From: Bursaphelenchus xylophilus
Lineage: Eukaryota > Nematoda > Chromadorea > Rhabditida > Aphelenchoididae
Direction: 5' to 3'
Length of the DNA: 64,000 nucleotides
Assembly: GCA_904066235.2 (NCBI GenBank)
Contig: CAJFCV020000001.1
Location: forward strand, 4,712,001-4,776,000
Positions 1 through 14,000 of this stretch are shown here, one piece after another; the first letter of the stretch is position 1; each line of letters starts with the position of its first letter. The notes under the pieces are model-generated. The model was not told where the DNA came from, did no database searches, and saw only the letters and a program-made list of their open reading frames with translations. A program made the translations under genes and the position numbers.

Positions 1-49
1 GATAAAATTCATATGAAGCAGTATAAACAAGCTTGTCTCACATGCTCAC

Positions 50-3000
50 CTGTATTGTGAAAATTCGATAACTTCGAAGACATTCAAAACATTGTAGGCA
101 TTCATTGGCAACCAACAAATTCCATATACCAAAACAAGAGTCAGCAAGAGTAATAAAGCTTTTCTAAAAAATAATCTTTATCATTACCCACTTCTATTAG
201 TGATCATTTAAGTAAGTTTCGTACCTGTTCCGTTGAGCCAAAATCTGCTTGCGATGTTGGTCTACGGTCGTATTATATTTGACTCTTTTTCTGATCGTAA
301 ATCCAATTTGCGAATAAGCGAATCCCAAGGAAACCAACGGCAGGACATATTGAATCGCTAATACAGTCAATGTATAAGTTCTTCTGGACACTGGTAATCG
401 ATGCCAAGTCCTCTCCAAACACATTTTTGGTCGACTTTTTTCACACAATTTCATCTGCAAACAAAATTATACATAATTTCTTGTTTATAAAATTTCGCTT
501 GTGTAAGATTCGTATCATTCTCGAGACTCTTGGTTCTATTTTTGCGGAATTGAGTTTTGCTCTCATTACCAGACCGTTTTCATTCCGAGTAGCCGCTCTT
601 CAGCGAACTGTGTGGGTATAATCCGGCCGGTTTAGTCGCTTCAGCTCATTGAATTTTGGCTTTTAAACCGTAAAAAAGCTGTATGAATAATTAAAAAGGC
701 TCCGGCTTTTCTCAAAATGCACACTATTTTTTTCTGGGTAATTGAGTCCGAAATTGCAACTTACTGTTAATTTGGTTTTTTGACTTGAGAATTCGAAAAC
801 ATTTGATTTCCGCTTTTTGGGTTTGTGTTTCAGAGGCTTAAGACATCATCTAAATGAGAAAGAAAAAGACTAAAGTCTAAAAGCAGAGAAGTAAGCCAAA
901 AATTGTCTCATATACGCTCTCGGACATTAATCTACGTTATCTTTGCCGAAATACGATGATTTTTTGATTTCTCTAATGAATTGATGACCCAAATGAGTGC
1001 CTAAAGACTACGGGCGCTCCGCGCGACATTTATTTCCAACAACACCTACTTAGGGAAGCTTTGGCTCAAACAAACCTACCATTTCATCGATGCTCGGCTG
1101 ATTCCAGGGATCAAAATAATCGACCGTTTCGGCTTGTACTGCGAAAAAGTACGGCAACGCAATGATCAGCGAGGCCAACCAGACCACCACGTAGAATGCT
1201 AGCGGCGCCTTAGCCGCCAACCGCCACTTTACGGGGCATAAAGTCAACAGAAATCGGTCCATCGCAATCAGCACCAGCGTTAGACAAGAAACGAAGAGAT
1301 TTACGGCTTGTGCTGAGGCTACCTAAAATCGGAAGGGCTTATTTCGTCTTATAAACGCAGATTTTTTTTCGGTCGTATTTCACCTACCGACTGACAGGCA
1401 AGATTTCCAAATGGCCAGAAGAGGTTTAACGTCAGGTACAAGGTAAAAGGAGCTGTTAGAACGCACATGATCAAATCCGACACCGCCAGATTTACGATGA
1501 AATAATTCCTGAGGTTGTGTAGATGCGGAGTCTTCAGGAACGACACAATAACCAGTAGATTGGCCAGAGCGCCGAAGGAACAAACAATCGCATACAACAT
1601 GATGATTGTGCCCGCACCTTTGTTACGCCAGTAGAAGCCGTTCTTAAAAAATTTGATTAGAGTGTTTGTGAGAATTGTGTGGGCTTTGATTTCACAGTGG
1701 CTATGGATAATTCAGACGGCAGTAAAAATTTTTTTATAACAACTGTGATTTTTTAGCCAAGACGGTTGAGGTTTAGGGTCCCTGTTCTATTTCGGCAGTT
1801 TATCATAGTATTTATTTTGTTAAAATTCCATCGAAATATTTGCTTTTTTGACGACTTCCGAACGTCAGAAATTGCATGCAAATAACTAATCATGCCTGCG
1901 TTTCTAGCTTAACAAGTTTTCGGCCTACTTTACTTTACCTTACAAATGCTTTGGTTAGTTCGAAACCAATCTCTTTTTCTCTGTCTATAAAGTTCCGCAT
2001 TTAAATGTGATTAAATGCCGGGTTGGCTAGAGGATAAAATTTCAATCAAAATCCCGGAATTAATCCCGATATCGAGTTTCGAACGATTTAAGAAACGGGA
2101 GGGATGAGGTCATTTTATCATCTTGAGGTTTATACGTTCGGACTAATGCCTAGAGTAATTTTGAGAAATATAATTGTCATTTCGGAGAGAAAATTAAAGC
2201 TTACAAGGGAAGTCGCTTAAATCACGGATCGATTTTGTAAAACGACTGTTACAGCGATGGGGAGGGTAGGACGGTGATATCAAATCTAAAAACCGCTACC
2301 TCCACCGGCCTCTGGGAGCCGAGATAATCGACCAAAAAGGTTTGACCAAATTCTTCCGAACATTTCTTCCTTCCGAAAGAAGAGAACCTAGCGAACCGAA
2401 TGGTTCGGTGGTCTGGAAGCGCGCTTCCGGGCCTTCACCTTTTCAGGTTCGAATCCGCGCGGGTTTCGAACTTGTGAAAAATTTGTAAAACAGTTGCTGT
2501 GATCCAGTAAATTTGCTAGAAATTTATTTTTAGATTTTTTGCCTATTTCACGGTGAATTTTCAACCTTGAAAATTCAAATCGTTTGGAACGCGTATTTAA
2601 ATTATTACTCTGAAATTTTATCGTAAAATATGCAAAAAATCTAAAAATAAATTTAATGGATCACAGGAAAAGTTTAATAAATTATTTATTTGACCCATGC
2701 GGATTCGAACCTGAAAAGGTCATGGCCTGGAAGCGCGCTTCCAGACCACCGGACCATTCGGTTCTCTTCCCTCCTTCTTTCGGAAGAGAGGACGATTCGG
2801 GGCAGCTTTTTTTGGTCAAACCTTTTTGGCCGATTATCTCGGCTCCCAGAGGCCGGTGGAGGTAGCGGTTTTCAGATTTGATATCTCCGTCGTACCCTCC
2901 CCATCGCTGTAACAGTCGTTTTTAAAAATCGATCCGTGACTTAAGTGACTTCCCTTGTTAGAGATTAAATAAACAAAAGTGAGGAAGAAAGAGGTGAATA

Positions 3001-3203
3001 GAGTAAAAAATCAAGGATAATAAAAGAAGTACCAAAAATAGTAAAACAACGAAAAAATCTATACTGTTACATTTTTTAATTATTTTTAAAATCCTTACCT
3101 GAATTCCCATCACTTCGTCCAGTGCGTCACAGCTGAAGAAGGACCAGTTCCGTGACCCCACCGTGATGGCGGCGGGTCCGGGCGTCAAGTCCATTGTGTT
3201 CAT
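50..3203 (-). CDS. Neuropeptide Y/F-like G-protein-coupled receptor, 5' part (five exons, runs off left edge)
   Basis: Exons on the minus strand, 5' to 3': 3203-3099, 1642-1388, 1322-1080, 454-225, 163-50; all junctions keep phase (0,0,0,2,2), giving about 315 residues before the edge. The N terminus has a glycosylation-type NWS and no signal peptide. Exon 2 holds TM1 and TM2 with the class-A LRNYF..NLAVSDL signature and ends at the ECL1 cysteine (FGNLACQS, about residue 118). Exon 3 opens TM3 and carries the DRF version of the DRY motif (142-144), then TM4. Exon 4 holds an ECL2 cysteine (MCLERTW) and TM5. Exon 5 is TM6 with CWLPMNAYNVLN. TM7 and the tail lie outside the window. The CWLPxN and NLAVSDL motifs fit the NPY/NPF (nematode npr) group of peptide receptors, plasma-membrane proteins acting through G proteins; the ligand cannot be told. 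The exon 2 acceptor is TTTTTAAG, weaker than the others. Intron 1 (1643-3098) contains a foldback element. Confidence 0.85.
2202..2960. mobile_element. Foldback element with tRNA-like arms, copy 1 (intron 1 of the receptor gene)
   Basis: This is an almost complete palindrome of about 759 bp centred near 2585. The ends are inverted copies beginning TWACAAGGGAAGTC (2202 rightward, 2960 leftward) and stay matched for most of each arm. Each arm carries a tRNA-like block: 2398-2462 on plus and about 2696-2765 on minus. Each block has a box-A-like stretch (TGGTYCGGTGG) and a perfect box B (GGTTCGAATCC). The block does not fold into a convincing complete tRNA, so I read it as tRNA-derived. There is no coding capacity. 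Its termini match those of the element at 55801-56683, so they belong to one family. A target duplication is not clear; TA or TTA flanks are possible. Confidence 0.75.
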
Positions 3204-6145
3204 TCTCTACTAGACTATGTCATGGAAATGCAAGGAACACCTGGAAGTTTGCAAAATAATTTCGGTAAATTAATCGTATGCAAAATAAACGCGTCTGGAA
3301 TCATATATACAGTACAACGTAAATGAATATTTCAAAAATGTCTCGGCCCAGATTTACCTTTTAATTATTGGTAACGCAGTAAATAGGCCGGAAATTTAAC
3401 CTCTGAAAATTTTAGCATACGGTTTGCAGGAGCAACCAAGATATTGAACGGCCTGAACGGACGAGAGACAATTGACAATGAGGAGAGAGAGAGAGAAAAA
3501 ATAATTTTTGGTCGTACCCTTGAGAATTTTGGGAAGAGAAGACCGATTTTCACTTTAAAAATTCAACATCTTGCTCTTATAGAATCAAGATTGTAAATTA
3601 GGGACCTTAAAAAAACTCGAACATAAAAAATTTTTCGATTTGAAAATCCCTCGATGGTTTCTGCAAAGCATTTGCTCAAAACCCAGAATTCGTCATAGAA
3701 AAGATGAACTGAAAATTTTGCCAAGTTTCATCGAATCAAAAGCTGTACCACCCGCATCTCCCCAATGAAAAATAAGCGGTCGAACCGCCCCTCAAAATAA
3801 AAAAAAAACACAAGTTTGGCCCCACCTCTGCCGACCCTGAAAAATGTTTTAAATCGATCCGGGCAGCTCTACGATTCCCACAAACAAACATTCGGGGAAA
3901 GGTTGGGGCCAACCGAATGGAGGTAACGAGATAATTCAATTTGAAAACAATGGCGGCGGAATTTTAAAACGCTCTTGTTTACACCCCAAAGTGTAAGCGA
4001 TGACCAGAAAACTAAAATTGTCGGCAAAATGTCTGATACAGCAGTGGCGACAAAGTGAATGAATGTCGTTAATTTTGTGGAAATAGCGAGCAGTTTTTGG
4101 AGTTCACCGGAACTAGACACACTACATTTCGAAGATACAAAAGTTTGGAAAAATGAAACAATAAAACGTCATTTTGCAGGAAATGGGGAGTTCACATTTT
4201 GATGAAATTTGAGACAAATTGCGATTAAGAATTTTGAAGGCACACCCGAGAATTTTAGCTTGTAATTTGCAGTAATCACCGAGATTTCCATATCGAAAAA
4301 ATTTTAAAAAATTTAATGGGTGTAAATGGCGAGCTAAAATTTTTGCAGGCCTTGTGGTCTACACAAAATCCTCACCCCCCAGAATTTTCAAATTCAAAAC
4401 AAATGCAGTCATCCGATTAGGTTCTAAAAATAAAATTAAGGCGGTGTTTGTAAACCCTACGTATTGAGAAGGGTGTAAGGGTTTAACGACGAAAAAATGA
4501 TCTCTACACATTTCCCATTTTGACTTTTGAGTGTTTGCTTTGCCAGAATATATATTACCCTTAGGGTCTATTTTTGGGACTTCCGGAAAATCGAGTTAAA
4601 TTGGCGAAATCATTCTGGACTCGTGGCTTTTTTGGGGCGGGATAATCAAATACATCTCGGCGGAATCTGGGCTCAAAAAAATAGAGAAGCAAAAAACAAA
4701 AATTGAAACTTTAGGTTGTGTTGTATGTCGGCTGTGGGTGAAGTTTAGGCTAAAAGTTTCAGGGGTTTATATCAAATTCAAAAAAAATTTGGGTCCCACC
4801 ACGAAAATCGCTCAATTTCTTTTTTTTTTTGATTTTTCCGATTCAACACAGGTTTTGGTATACAACAAACACCTCAAAAATCTTTCCCCTTGCTTTCATT
4901 TTTTTTTGTTTTTCCGGAAAACGGTCGCGATTTTCCGGAATAAACAGGAAAAATAAAGACAAATGAGGGCAGCCATGTGACCCCTAATTTAAATGCATAT
5001 TCTCTTCACGCGGAAAAAATCCGACTGCAATCCTTCTGGGTATTCGCAGTCCTTCGTCAATGATAGGATTTTTGTATTCTCAATGAAGAACGGAGCTTTC
5101 GAATGAAGTCATTCCGAATTTATAATTATTTTTGTAAAGTTGAAGGGTTTTTGTGGGATTTTTTGAATTCAAAATCATTATTTTGCTTGTTGGAGTATCA
5201 GAAATCAAAAACTAAAAAAAAAGAATTATATGAGTTTTATGGCATAAAGAAGGCTCCCAATATTCAGACAGATTTTCATGAACCACAAATTTTAATTTGC
5301 ACCAAATCCCATAAAAAGCCGATACTTTGACTTTTGACCATTTCCCACTTAAGAAAATAAAGTTCATAAACTTTCAAGATTGTCTACATCTTCTGTATGT
5401 CATTCAACCGCAACATCTACACATCAATGATCAAACTTTTCCGCTGTCTGCCATTCACTGGAAACTTCCACTGAAAGGGTAAATATCCAATTTTTAAAAT
5501 GTCAAAAATTGGCGGAAAAATTATTGAATTGAAAAACAAAAAACGGGAATTTTACCTTTATGATGGCGTAGACAAATACGGGAAACATGATCTCTGAGAC
5601 CTTAGGGTATGTCTACAATATTAAAAAATGTTTTTTTGACGGAATGAACCGAAGATCAGAGGTCTTTGGGAGATTTATACTGGAGCCGACATCTAATGAG
5701 GAAAGTTGAATATTTTTGCTGCTAAGGTTACATTATAAAGATGTGGCAGGGTAAATAAGAGCAACGAATATGGCAAAATACATTTTCTATGAGTGCAGGG
5801 AACAAGTGAGGGGGGAGGTGGGTGGAAATAGGATTTTTGGGCATTATATTCGATTTGACGTAAAATGAAACAAGGCGAATATTTAGCTTTTTTAAAGACA
5901 AAGTGTTGTTCAGATTGTAAATGGCAGCCACAAGTTATGTACAACATACATACGTTGGTGATGTAAGATGATATCTGTTTCAACCGACAATAGAGAAAAA
6001 TTGTTCATTTTTATATCGTGTTGTAGTTGATAACTCACTCCGAAGGGGGTTAAAAACATGACGATAATACATTTTTACATCCACAAGGGATAGAAAACTT
6101 AGGCGAATAAAAATACTTCTTCGGCCGATAGGAGTACATACACTA

Positions 6146-6181
6146 GACCAAAGACTTTTCGAAACGTTCCAGTCTTTGGTC
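6146..6181. repeat. Hairpin, 11-bp perfect stem
   Basis: GACCAAAGACT at 6146-6156 and its exact complement at 6171-6181 flank a 14-nt loop. There is no gene next to it. It may be a remnant of a small inverted-repeat element. Confidence 0.5.
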
Positions 6182-7016
6182 GTTTTTATTCAAAGACCTA
6201 CCATAATTAATATTGGCCTCAAAAACTCTTTCAAAACGACGCAATACGCCCGCGGAAAATTAATAAACTCTGTAAGAAAACATTCGAAATTAATAACTGC
6301 CAAACATGACGGTTCTCGTGGCTCTTTATATTACTAAAAATATTTTTAAAATCAAAATATTCTTTGAAATAAATTTTTATTTCTCAGCCCGCCAGATTCC
6401 GGGAAAATACATTTTAATCATAGAATGTAGCAAACATGCTGTTCAATTTCGCCGCCACATGTAAACAAACATCTTTAAAGGGTAAATAAAATGAGGTGAA
6501 TCTTTGGACATTCTTTGAACGGTAAAATACAGGAGAAATAAAATAAAATGATATATTGTACTTGATGACTTTATGAATAATGTTTTGTTGTTGTATCGAA
6601 CTCTGAGTACCCAAAAGGGCAATGGGAAAAGTGCAAGGGATTCTTGGAAGGTTATTAGGAGGAGGTTGAGTGCAAAAATACAACGCAAAACTATTTTTGG
6701 AAAAGGTGAAAACGTGTAAAGTTCGAGGGATAAAAAATTTTTATTGCTATATTTCTGAGCTTTTTGCATAGAGAAGTATAAGGTAGACTTCAAAAAACAT
6801 TCGGACATAAGTAAATTTTATTTTTTTGAATCATAAAATTGCAGTTGTTTCTAAAGTAATTACGGATAATATACATAATATAATTTGGATGTGAAAAACA
6901 GGTGGAATGGTATTTAAATGCAAATTTTGTCTTATCTAATGTATTGTAAAATGTAGATTTTTGTTTATCTAACTGTTTAAAACTCTAAATTTCTAAGAAT
7001 TTATGAGTTTGAGACC

Positions 7017-7034
7017 ATTAGAACAGAATGCCAA
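7017..7034 (+). repeat. TTAGAACAGAATGCCA dispersed repeat, copy 1
   Basis: ATTAGAACAGAATGCCAAA here recurs at 28353-28371 (minus) and about 52315-52336 (plus). Weak similarity extends 50-100 bp to the right, so these are probably ends of a decayed element family. Confidence 0.6.
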
Positions 7035-10000
7035 ATATGGTACAAAAATTGAAATTTTAATTATTGAAGGGTATAAATGCCATTAAAGGTGGAATCAACC
7101 TACAAGAATGTCATAAACTGTTTCTACGTCAATATTTTTAAATTAATTCTTTACTAATTTTAGAGTTATTTGTAATTTTTCAAAACAAATCTAATTTTAC
7201 ACCGTACAAAAAATTTTTTTATTTCCTCCTAAAAGTTTCCTCAAAAAAATCAAATTTTTTGTGTCACATGCAAGAGCAAGAACATCTCTCTTTCTCCAAC
7301 AACTAACAATAAGTAACGCGTACGGTCATTAACCAGCAGACAAATCTATAAAAAAAGTTGGGCCAAGATTTATTCTAATGACGTTCCCCGATGGAATTCC
7401 GGAAGACAATCAACTTGTCATGCCCGTCGAGGAGGAAGGGAAAGTTGGATAATCGGTAAGAAGGAATCCGGTCCACAAAATTATCGGGGTAACAAAGGCA
7501 ATATGAGGGAAACATGAGTAATATAAAAAAGGGGGCGTTTAAACGGGTTCATAACAAAAAAATCGAAAATAGAGGCGGAGTAATCGAAAAATCCGTATTT
7601 CAGAGGAACGAGAAATGACGGAAGATTGTAAAACATGGTGTTTCTGCCAAGTTGTGCAGAGTTCATAGAGCAATAAACGGCTTAAGGGATGGTATGTCAT
7701 AGATAATATAAATTGACGTAAAACATGGTCGTATTATTCAAGGAAAAGATGAACATGTCGTACTTTAAAATTGTTTCCCAATTTTCAGCCCGTTTTCATC
7801 CGTAAAAACACAATGCCAAAAATCGCGGGAAATTTGAAAACGATTTTTTTATTAACTAAAATCTCAGCTGATATAATTTGCAGTACTTTTGTGACCCAAT
7901 GCACAAGACAGAATTAAAATTGCTCATCTTACCGTATTTCTATTTTCGGGTTTATCTTATTTTTAAACATCAAAACCTTCCCTTTCAAAAAAAAAATAAA
8001 AAAACAATTCCAAAAAGTCCCGAAGCGTATGCGGGCAACACCTCTCCTCTATTCAAGCATTTACAGGTAGGTGGACGTGCGTAAACGATTTGATAATTCG
8101 GCTCTCTCTAAATTTATGCAAACCCCAGCCCACGGATGGTAATTTAAAAGCACCCGTAAGCCAGGTTGTCTACATGAACTTAGCCAACATTTGAGCTTAC
8201 TCGGATTCACTGTAAGATTAAACGCTTGACTTAGAACAGAGATAACGAAATTGTAGGCTAAAAATAAAGGGTAAAGTGACGTAAAAACGAGTAAACGTGT
8301 TAATTTAATCCAAAAAGAGGATAATCTTGGCGATCAAATTACACGGCGAGTTGCGTCAAATACATTACTGAGGCCAAGGATGCAATTGGAACGTAGATCT
8401 GAAGTTGAATTTTGCAGGTTTTCGTGTCGAGAGTATAGGGGAGAATTAAACAAAGAATCTTTTACATTTAGCTTGCGCTTTGCAAAAAACAGCAAGATTT
8501 TCAGTTTGAAAGCTCTGAAAATTTAAATTTCATGTTATAAATTCTACAAATGACGAATCAAAATAACTAAATTGGAAATAAAAAAAAATTCGAACATAGT
8601 TACCAACAAAATTGATGTTTTTCAAAAACGTCAAATTAACCACGGTTTTTGGAAAGTTCCGTGTTACTCTGAACCAACCGTTGTGAGTTTCCAGAGTCAC
8701 CGAAGTTCTTTGACCAATTTGCAAAGAACTTCTCCCTCAATTTGGCAAAACTTGGGCTTTGGCCACGCCTTCCTAGAAAACGTGGTTCTCTCGGACCCCT
8801 TGCAAAAATTACGTTCGGCTTATCCTGGAAAAACCAGCAAAAAACACAATTTTTGAAAATATCAATTTGGCTAATTTGCTTAAAATTCTCATGATTTGTA
8901 TAATCTTATAACGCTATGTTTAAAACCATAACGTGATGTTTGATTTGTTATGGAATATTTTTGATGTTGAGTGAGACTTCTCTGACAAACAACTGATATA
9001 TGTACATATTAATAAAAAAATATAATCGACTCAATTTTTTTTGAACGTACAGCCGGAAACCGTTTTTCCTTTGACCGCATCTGAAAGGCATGGCCTAGTT
9101 TACACGGACGTTGAAAATTTGAAAAAATCTGAGCGTGTCACCTCGCGCATTGGCTTCAAAGGGAGTCAGAAATTGCTTCAAACGATTCTAGAATTTGTGA
9201 GCATGCCCTAATAACGCAATGTCTCAATTTTGCGAATCTTTAAGGACTGACTAGCAATCGCAAAGGATTGCAATTTGAACAGCTAAACATCTTCGTCTAG
9301 CCGCAAAAGATTTTCACCTCAGATTGTCCTTTTGTTTAGCAGACTTCGTTTCCTGCCAACTCAACCTCAATAAAACAGACATCCCGTCCAACACATCGAA
9401 TATTCCCTCATTTGTTATACAGAGGTCTTCCCGCGTGGACACGGAACCATTTGTAAAGTCATTCCGATTGCAAATTGACCTTTCCACGAAGCGAACTGTT
9501 TTCTCAATTAAAGCGGCGACGATTACTCGGCCATATGTGCCAATGTGTCCCCAAAAAAAGAAACAATCTCATCCCGCGGAGGGAGGGCGAAAAACAGAAC
9601 CCGAATTCAATTATCCGCGCCCATTCTTCTCCCCGAGGCCGTTCATAAAAAAGGTCAAACATTTACTCACAAGCTGCTGCAACGCCTTCTGACTTCATGG
9701 ATTCTCTTTGTTTGTCAAGGACAGACTTCAAGGAAGTTTATTTCATCTTTTCACGGGATTTATGAAAAGATAAAATGAATAAAAATCAGACAAAAGAATG
9801 CCGAATTTCGGGGATAGAATAGGTCAAGTTTTGATGAAGTAAAATGAATTGTCGCAAAAATTCCGTGCTACATCTTGCAACGAAAATTCGGCAAAATGAT
9901 TTGCATAGAATTGAATCATTTTGCCAACAATTTTAGCTTGTGTTTTCCAAGCTCAGCTGAGATATTCAACAATTTTTAAAGACAAGGCAGTACGGAAATT

Positions 10001-13000
10001 GAGGAGGGACCTAGAAAAATAGGCGTTGATTGGTCATGTCACTGTAAATTTCGCTTGGATAGAGTGAAATTTGAAAGCTGATCGAAACGTTTTTCCACCT
10101 GAAAATAAAAATAAAAATATTAAAAATAAAAAAATCGAAGAAATGCAAAAACACGAAATAAAAAAAATCGTCAAAGCGAAGTCCAATTTTAACATGTCTA
10201 ATCTGAATTAAAAAAAACTTTTCTTTCCAATTTTATACTTTTCCAACCAACAATCCTATCAAATACGTCGAATATATAAAGTCACAATGTCGTGTTATTC
10301 AAAACAGTCATAAAAGATTACTTCCAAGAAGCCCTGGCAAGTCTCCCATCTTATCTTGATTAGCCAATTTCTTGCTAATTTGTTTTGGTCCCTTTAATCT
10401 GCGAGTAGTCAAAATAATGGGAGATTGTGAAGGCTGATAGATGACGCAAACTGAAGCTTCTGGTAAATATTTCCGAATGTAACAGTTCCTTGTTCTAATG
10501 TAATAAATAGTAAGACAAATTGAGGGTAATTGGAATTAGTTAATTTCCTCAAAGTGCTGCTATAGCTTATTAGAAAAGTAATGTTTTCAACATGATGTTT
10601 AAGGTTACATGTATTAGTAAATTAGGAAAAATAAGTTAAAAAAAGTGTTGAAAAAGTCTAACAAGGAAAACTCTAAAAAGACGCCAATTCCTTGATAAAA
10701 AATTGTAATTTTCTTAGAAATACGCAAGGTTTTCAGCTGGCCTTTGCGAAAAAAATGGGCAGTTGTAGGAAATTGACGATACTTTCGGCTTTGTAATCAA
10801 ACTTTAGCCAAATGTTAGAAAATGCAGCTCAAGAAATTGGCTTTTTCCACCCGTACTATCTCTCTGAAATTAGAGAATCTCGGTAGTTTCTGCAAGGCTA
10901 AAAGTCTTTCTTATATCTTATCGTTAATCCGTATCTAAATTCACAGCAATTTGGACAAACGCTAGGCCAGGCACCGCCACTAAAATCCTCCAATGCACGT
11001 CTCCAGACGCCGTGCTTTCAGTGCTCCGATTTCTGGTCACCGACTTATATTTCCTTTATTAGATTTCTGTGCTCTGCGAAGCAACAATATCGCCTTATGA
11101 GTCTACAGACCTAGAGTTACTACGCCTTTCTGACATCAATGTCGAAGTCCTTTGGTCATAAGCTTTCGTTTCCGTTGACAAAGCCCAGATCTTCTTATTT
11201 CTGAACCGGCAACAAAAAAGCCCTATGTCTTCGTACTATAATAGCTGCTTAGGCGACTAGATTTGCTTACAGCTAACAAAAAATTGTCATCAACAAAGTC
11301 TAAAAATCAGATTTTGATTTTTAAAGCTTGGGATTTGCTAGCCTTGAAGAAATATTACAAGAATCGTAATGATGTATGTATTTAATCTACCTAGCAGACA
11401 CTTTTCAAAGAACTACGTGACATTTCTGATACTACAAGAACATTTCGACAGTAATATTTTAAAATTTATTTAATGAAAAATGCATCATTGGAAGAGGAAT
11501 AATCAAGAAATTCATAAGCCCCTGGGAGAGGGCTGCAAATTAAAAAATACGCGTGATGTATATAGTATCATTTCGACTTCATTACAATTTTTTAGACAGC
11601 ATGAAAAAATTAGTAAAAAATTTGGAAGATAATGACGTGAAACCGTTTTCTGCAGGCAGTGGAAAATGAAGCGCAGAGAAAAAAGTTTTTTCCAGCATGG
11701 GTCGAGAACAAAATAGTTTTTTGCAAAATGGAAAGCTGCCAAAATTACTAATTGCTTTTTGAAAAATTGCAAAAAAATTGGATTTATAGAATATTTGACC
11801 TAAAAATTTGGTGGTTTTGGATTGTGTGGGGGTTGAACATGTAATAGTATTGGTCCATTAAAATTCTACTCTTTTTCGGCCTTTAAGGTAATTTAAAATT
11901 CCGAACTGTGATCCCCTTAATTGCAAATTTACTAAAGTTCTCATTCAAAATCGTCATTTTGACAGGTTAATCCCAGCTAGTAAATAATTAAAATCCAAAT
12001 CTGACCGTAGATCAGCATGAAAAAAAACGAGAAATGTGGAAAATTAAATTCTGGGTTTTTAAAAAAATACAAAAATACTCTCAGACGGAAATATTATAAT
12101 TTACCGCGTTTTTGCTTTAGGAAAAATAAGTTTTTTTTTTCGTCATGCAAGTAGGGTCAAAACAAAGGCCCTTCTTTTCCCTCTAACCTCATCTCGGTTA
12201 AAGTGCCCGTCAAAACAAAACCTCGTCTCCTAATCTCCGCCAATTTGGATTCCCTTTATAATCAGGCCAAAAACAGAAGGACCAAGGATCTGTTTTTGGC
12301 TTCACAAAAAATAATATTCCGGTCAAGTGGTTGAATATTCCAAAGATTTTTTGGAATTATGAATATTTAAATTTCAAAAGATTAAAATTTTCAGGGAAAT
12401 TGAAATAAAGTCTTTGAGGAAGAAGGAATATACGTATACGGGAAAGCCTTTTTCAAAGTTTATATTCAAATATTCTAATTAAAAAAATTTTGGTTTAAAA
12501 AATTTCAAAAATTTTTTTGAAATTTCCACTCAAAGTCCTAATTTGAATATTCAAACCCCCTAAATTTAAATTCCATAAAAACTTTTCGCTTCATTGTTGA
12601 AATATAATATTAGGAATGCAGCTCATTCCTCTCTAACTTACATAAAATTTAGCTCAAAAACAGACAACGTGGGTACGTGATTGCGCAGCGGAAATTGGCG
12701 CGGCTCCAGGGATAAACGCGGAAATTAAAGGCGGCGGATTCCAAGGGCAAGGATGCCAATCACATGACCGCTCAAGGGGAACTGACCTTTTACAAACAAC
12801 ATCACCCCAAAGTGCAATCGATGTAAAAGACAACGAGCTAACAAGCACGAACGGGGATCTGCTTAATTTTTCGAAAATTTTTCGAATAAATTCTTGACGT
12901 AAAATTAGACACGGCTCGTCTGGCTCCGCTTGGCTATGTCTGCCAGTGTATTCTAATGCGACAAAAGTTGGTATTAGCTAGCGAAAAGGCTCTAAAAAGT

Positions 13001-13375
13001 CACAGTAATTTCTGCAAAGCACAAGCTAAAAATCATGCATATTCCTTCGAAAATTTTACCCAAAATTTTCACCAAGTCTTATCAACATTTCCCCATCACT
13101 TTTTCTTTGAATCAAGACTTATAAATTGGTTAACAAAAGATAAGAAAAACCTCTAAATTCCCAAACTTTGCATCTAGTTCCTCAAAACAAAATCCCGGCA
13201 AAGTTGGGCCATAAAAAGTTTAGGAAATTTTATTGTGACCATAAACTCCGCGCAGCGTCATATGGCCTATACTTTTCCTGGAAAAAGCACTAAATCCGCC
13301 CAATAAAAACGGTCGATTACTATTGGCAAGATGCGCTTATAGTAGTACTGTAAATTATTTTGAATTTTTTGGGGT

Positions 13376-14000
13376 ACGGCTGAAATCAAGTTTACGTTAC
13401 ACCTCCGTCGATTTTACGGTATGCATTTTTTTGTTTTCGATTTTACGCGCACCGGCGGAGGCTTCAGATTTCGGCGGACGTTGTTTTGGGCCTTCGGCTG
13501 TTGCAATTCACGTTGGAAAAGAGGTTGGGGTGATTTTTTGTTGTCATCCGATGCACAGATGGCAAAAATTTCGTGCTTTTTTATCCCCGGCGGAGGAGTC
13601 GGCGGAGGCTTTATCAAAGGGTAAAAACAAAACTCCGCGGATTTGTCCGCCGGACCAAAAAAATCAAAAATCTTTGAAAGACAATGCTGCTCTGATGGAT
13701 TCTTGTAGCTGAGATTTTCCCCGGACTCGTAAGACTGCTTTGACCCTTTGATAAAGCCCCCGCCGAATCCTCCGCCGGGGAAAAAAAGCACGAAATTTTT
13801 GCCATCTGTGCATCGGATGACAACAAAAAATCACCCCAACCTCTTTTCCAACATGAATTGCAATAGCCAAAGGCGCAAAACAACGTCCGCCGAAATCTGA
13901 GGTCTCCGCCGCGCATCCGCGAAAGTGCGTAAAATCGAAAACGCAAAAAAAGCATACCGTAAAATCGATGGAGGTATTACGTAAACTTGATTTCAGCCGT
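13376..14000. mobile_element. Foldback inverted-repeat element, about 625 bp
   Basis: Arms at 13376-13640 and 13735-14000 are inverted copies, starting ACGGCTGAAATCAAG on the left and ending with its complement on the right. The spacer between them is about 95 bp. GC-rich stretches built on CCGGCGGAGG occur in both arms and give rise to overlapping open frames on both strands (113-129 aa). The frames mirror one another and are by-products of the repeat. No target duplication was found. Confidence 0.65.

Larger units (their letters stand above)
3204..13375. other. AT-rich intergenic region, no supported gene
   Basis: Only short open frames occur here, with no recognisable protein motif, codon bias or splice-linked continuation. 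I see a hairpin at 6146-6181, a TTAGAACAGAATGCCA repeat at 7017-7034, and several copies of a dispersed 35-40-bp degenerate motif (about 3411-3445, 3646-3685, 4253-4288, 7858-7890, 8467-8502, 9931-9976, 10873-10903, 13009-13035). The longest frames (122 aa at 9324-9692 plus and 121 aa at 6443-6808 minus) look like chance frames. Confidence 0.6.
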
